Both the position numbers and the translations under genes were made by a program. Positions 5,833-7,728 of a stretch of DNA of 7,728 nt are shown here, piece after piece (the stretch's first letter is position 1; each line of letters starts with the position of its first letter). The notes beneath the pieces are model-generated. The model ran no database searches. It had not been told where the DNA came from and saw only the letters and a program-made list of their open reading frames with translations. This DNA comes from Flavobacteria bacterium RIFCSPLOWO2_12_FULL_31_7 (GTDB lineage: Bacteria; Bacteroidota; Bacteroidia; Flavobacteriales; Flavobacteriaceae): contig MGWJ01000124.1 of NCBI GenBank assembly GCA_001800945.1, forward strand, positions 1 through 7,728. The letters run 5' to 3'.

Positions 5833-7026
5833 TTACTCATTCGCGCCACCAACATCACTATTGTCTAGTTTTACTGGATATTTAGGATTAAACAAGGCAA
5901 TAAACTTTTTAGTTTGATACGTTTTGTGTGTCATTTTATTTGACAATGCTATAATTGTAACACTATCCGTTTTTTGAGTAATGTATGAAGAGGTATTTCC
6001 ATGCCACCAACCATTATGGTATGTTAATGTAGGTGCTTCCTTCCATTCACGTAAACGAATGCCTAATCCGTAGTTTTTTTCGCCTTTCGATTCGTAGCTG
6101 TAGCCTTTGAAAATTTCTTTTCGAAGTTTGTCGCTAAAAAATTTATCTGAATAGGTTGCTAAATCAAATTTTAGTAAATCGCGTGCGGTTGAATAAATAT
6201 TTTTATCGCCATAAACCAAATCTAAATGGTCAAATGCTAATCGTAATCTATTTGCTTTGTAGGTTTGACTTACTGTATCATGATGTTTTTCATAATCAAA
6301 AACAAATGTATTTTTCATGCCTAATGGTTTGAAAAGTAGTTTGTCCATAGCTTCATGATAACGCATTCCAGAAACTTTTTCAATGATTAAAGCCAGTAAA
6401 GAATAGTTTGTGTTACAATATGCAAAACGAGTTCCAGGTTTACTTTCTAAATGAATTTTTCCCGAATTGATCAAATCTAAAATATCCTGATTGGTGATGC
6501 GTTTCTTTTTGTCCCATTTCACATCACGTTCAATAAAATAGCCATAATGACGTAAACCACTTCGGTGATTCAACAACATTCTGACTGTTATGTCGTCATG
6601 ATAAAAACCTTTTAGATATTTCGAAACCTTATCATCTAAACCAATTTTTCCTTGATCCACCATTCGTAAAACCACTGCAGCTGTTAAGACTTTACTTACT
6701 GATGCAATATGTAGGGGTTTGTTTTTTCTGTTTTTATCGTCTTTTTCTTTATAGGCAAATCCTTGATAATCTTCAAATAAAATTTTTCCGTTTTTTGCGA
6801 CTAAAAATTGACCATAAAACTCATTATTATTGATTAACTTATTATATAAATAACTGATTTCTTTGTTTTGTTTGTCGCAATACGATTTGTCTAACTCGTT
6901 GAAAGCTACAAAAAATTCGCCTTGGTTTTTTTGAGTGCCATTTTTTTGTGAGAAATCTTTTGATTTGTCGTTGCAAGCTATAGTAAGTAAAGTAAGTGTT
7001 GTAAGTAGTAAAATGCGTATTTTCAT
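5833..7026 (-). CDS. Lipoprotein serine hydrolase, beta-lactamase/PBP family
   Basis: A 397-residue lipoprotein. Residues 1-17 are a signal peptide ending in LLTIAC, with Cys18 lipidated and N-D-K-S-K-D following. The catalytic domain spans about 55-375 and carries the class C beta-lactamase/DD-peptidase motifs: S109-V-S-K112 (nucleophile and base), Y203-C-N205, and H337-N-G339, which takes the place of KTG. The segments LLNHRSGL (151-158) and LGMKNTF (235-241) are typical of the family. The enzyme should sit on a periplasmic or surface membrane face and hydrolyse peptide, ester or lactam bonds; no specific substrate is evident. Its ATG overlaps the stop codon of the upstream PH-like gene by one base (TAATG), so the two are probably translated from one mRNA by coupling. 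It is not closely similar to the other serine hydrolase (1591-2661): motif spacing and the third motif differ. Confidence 0.9.
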   Translation of the reverse strand: MKIRILLLTTLTLLTIACNDKSKDFSQKNGTQKNQGEFFVAFNELDKSYCDKQNKEISYLYNKLINNNEFYGQFLVAKNGKILFEDYQGFAYKEKDDKNRKNKPLHIASVSKVLTAAVVLRMVDQGKIGLDDKVSKYLKGFYHDDITVRMLLNHRSGLRHYGYFIERDVKWDKKKRITNQDILDLINSGKIHLESKPGTRFAYCNTNYSLLALIIEKVSGMRYHEAMDKLLFKPLGMKNTFVFDYEKHHDTVSQTYKANRLRLAFDHLDLVYGDKNIYSTARDLLKFDLATYSDKFFSDKLRKEIFKGYSYESKGEKNYGLGIRLREWKEAPTLTYHNGWWHGNTSSYITQKTDSVTIIALSNKMTHKTYQTKKFIALFNPKYPVKLDNSDVGGANE

Positions 7027-7454
7027 TATTTTTTGATTTCTATGTTGGGGTTGATTTCTTGTAATTGAGCAATAAATAGTTCTCTGTTTTCTGGAGAAAT
7101 AAAAATGTCATCGTATTTATGATATATAATTTCTAAACCTTTGTGATGACATCCTGGTTTGTAAAAGTTTGGTTTAACAATTGAATCAGAATATTTAATG
7201 CTTCTGATATCAGAAATTTTAATTTTAGTTTTATAGAAAAACATCGAAATGATTAAAACTTCTTTTTGTATTTCATAGTAAATAGTGTAATATAAAATAG
7301 AAAAAAGCAAAACCATAAAAACATAAATTCCTAATGCTGGAAAAATAATTAAGCTGGTATCTTCTTCTGTAAAAACGCTTAAAATAAGTATTATTGATAC
7401 TGGTAATAAAGGTATTATAAAGTTGAGCTTACTAAAGGCGGATTTGAATTTCAT
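7026..7454 (-). CDS. Two-helix membrane protein with bacterial PH-like (bPH_4 type) domain
   Basis: A 142-residue protein. Two membrane helices (about 10-28 and 33-57) form a hairpin, followed by a C-terminal domain (58-138) that looks like the bacterial PH-like family bPH_4 (formerly DUF1200). The signs are the strand KIKISDIRSIKYS (77-89), a G-L-E-I-I-Y strand (106-111), and the closing DDIFISPENRELFIAQL (115-131), in which relatives have I-S-P-x-D/N-x-x-x-F-I-x-x-L. The PH-like domain should face the cytoplasm. Family members have no settled function; they are thought to be membrane-bound binding modules. The ATG at 7454 is the only sensible start. It is the first gene of a two-gene leftward operon with the lipoprotein serine hydrolase and diverges from menB across a 66-base gap. 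A TTAATTTG at 7482-7475, one base off the -7 consensus, may be its promoter. Confidence 0.75.
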   Translation of the reverse strand: MKFKSAFSKLNFIIPLLPVSIILILSVFTEEDTSLIIFPALGIYVFMVLLFSILYYTIYYEIQKEVLIISMFFYKTKIKISDIRSIKYSDSIVKPNFYKPGCHHKGLEIIYHKYDDIFISPENRELFIAQLQEINPNIEIKK

Positions 7455-7470
7455 AAAATTATCTACTGCT

Positions 7471-7503
7471 TTTGCAAATTAAAGTATTTTTGAAGTATTT
7501 TTG
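7471..7503 (+). promoter_or_regulatory. Promoter of menB with duplicated -7 box
   Basis: TTTG (7471-7474) is followed after 21 bases by TATTTTTG (7496-7503), a match to the Bacteroidota TTTG / TAnnTTTG pattern, 17 bases before the menB ATG. A second identical TATTTTTG lies at 7485-7492, because AAGTATTTTTGA is present twice with an 11-base period. The right-hand copy has the better spacing. Confidence 0.65.
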
Positions 7504-7520
7504 ATAAAAAAATATTCAAA

Positions 7521-7728
7521 ATGTCAAATATCAATTGGAAAATCGTAAAAGAATACGAAGATATAACGTATAAAAAATGTGATGGTGTAGCCAGAATTGC
7601 TTTTAACAGACCAGATGTGCGTAACGCATTTCGTCCCAAAACAACAAAAGAATTAATTGATGCTTTTTATGATGCGCAAGAAGATACTTCTATTGGAGTA
7701 GTTTTGCTTTCTGCAGAAGGACCAAGTT
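7521..7728 (+). CDS. menB: 1,4-dihydroxy-2-naphthoyl-CoA synthase, N-terminal part
   Basis: The gene starts at the ATG at 7521 and runs out of the window after 69 codons. The product is a crotonase-fold enzyme that closes the second ring of o-succinylbenzoyl-CoA in menaquinone (vitamin K2) synthesis, in the cytoplasm. The visible residues include W-K-I-V-K-E-Y-E-D-I near the start, then GVARIAFNRPDVRNAFRPKT (about 22-41), a stretch diagnostic of MenB rather than of general enoyl-CoA hydratases. It is followed by the crotonase strand SIGVVLLSAEGPS. The active-site loops lie beyond the window edge. It is read away from the PH-protein/serine-hydrolase operon and has its own promoter. Menaquinone is the usual respiratory quinone of this phylum. 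Confidence 0.95.
   Translation, partial: MSNINWKIVKEYEDITYKKCDGVARIAFNRPDVRNAFRPKTTKELIDAFYDAQEDTSIGVVLLSAEGPS

Noticed and set aside
1591..7026. Beta-lactamase antibiotic resistance genes
   Set aside because: Both serine hydrolases share the fold motifs, but the broad family includes many esterases and peptidases. Nothing in the sequence points to lactam resistance, and no mobile element is nearby.

Overview
The window looks like a chromosomal segment from a member of the Bacteroidota, most likely a Flavobacteriaceae relative of Flavobacterium. The evidence is the strongly AT-rich DNA, A-rich leaders without clear Shine-Dalgarno sequences, several TAnnTTTG-type -7 boxes, two families of uncharacterised proteins typical of this phylum (DUF4494, DUF5606), and a MenB N-terminus of flavobacterial type. 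No tRNA, rRNA, CRISPR array, insertion sequence or phage gene was found. The assignments rest on motif reading and memory of protein families, not on database searches.

Layout, left to right. Bases 1-810 (+) are the 3' part of an FtsX/MacB-type ABC transporter permease, closed by a good intrinsic terminator. A DUF4494 gene follows (999-1553, +), with an internally duplicated sequence. A 17-bp perfect hairpin at 1553-1592 separates it from a leftward block and can stop transcription from both sides. Leftward, in order of transcription from the right, come: a small two-helix membrane protein with a bacterial PH-like domain (7026-7454); a lipoprotein serine hydrolase that overlaps it by one base (5833-7026); an unnamed exported protein with a likely Cys/His/His hydrolase centre (4950-5606); peptide deformylase (4306-4893); a DUF5606 protein (3806-4234); the MazG nucleotide pyrophosphohydrolase (2795-3568); and a second lipoprotein serine hydrolase (1591-2661). 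At the right edge menB (menaquinone synthesis) starts on the + strand and runs out of the window.

The genes fall into housekeeping functions (def, DUF5606, mazG, menB) and a cell-envelope set: two class-C-type serine hydrolases on lipid anchors, the Cys-type hydrolase candidate and the PH-like membrane protein. The def, DUF5606 and mazG genes are neighbours, but a terminator and an internal promoter show they are not one simple operon.

The most interesting non-coding object is a multi-stem palindromic element at 3629-3723, just upstream of mazG. Its pairing is complete only in minus-strand RNA. Two other short repeat types lie between the exported Cys-type protein and the serine hydrolase operon (5691-5715 and 5803-5827). 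I see no clear-cut new defence or mobile system. The best candidates for new biology are the structured element, the unnamed hydrolase, and the PH-protein/serine-hydrolase pair.
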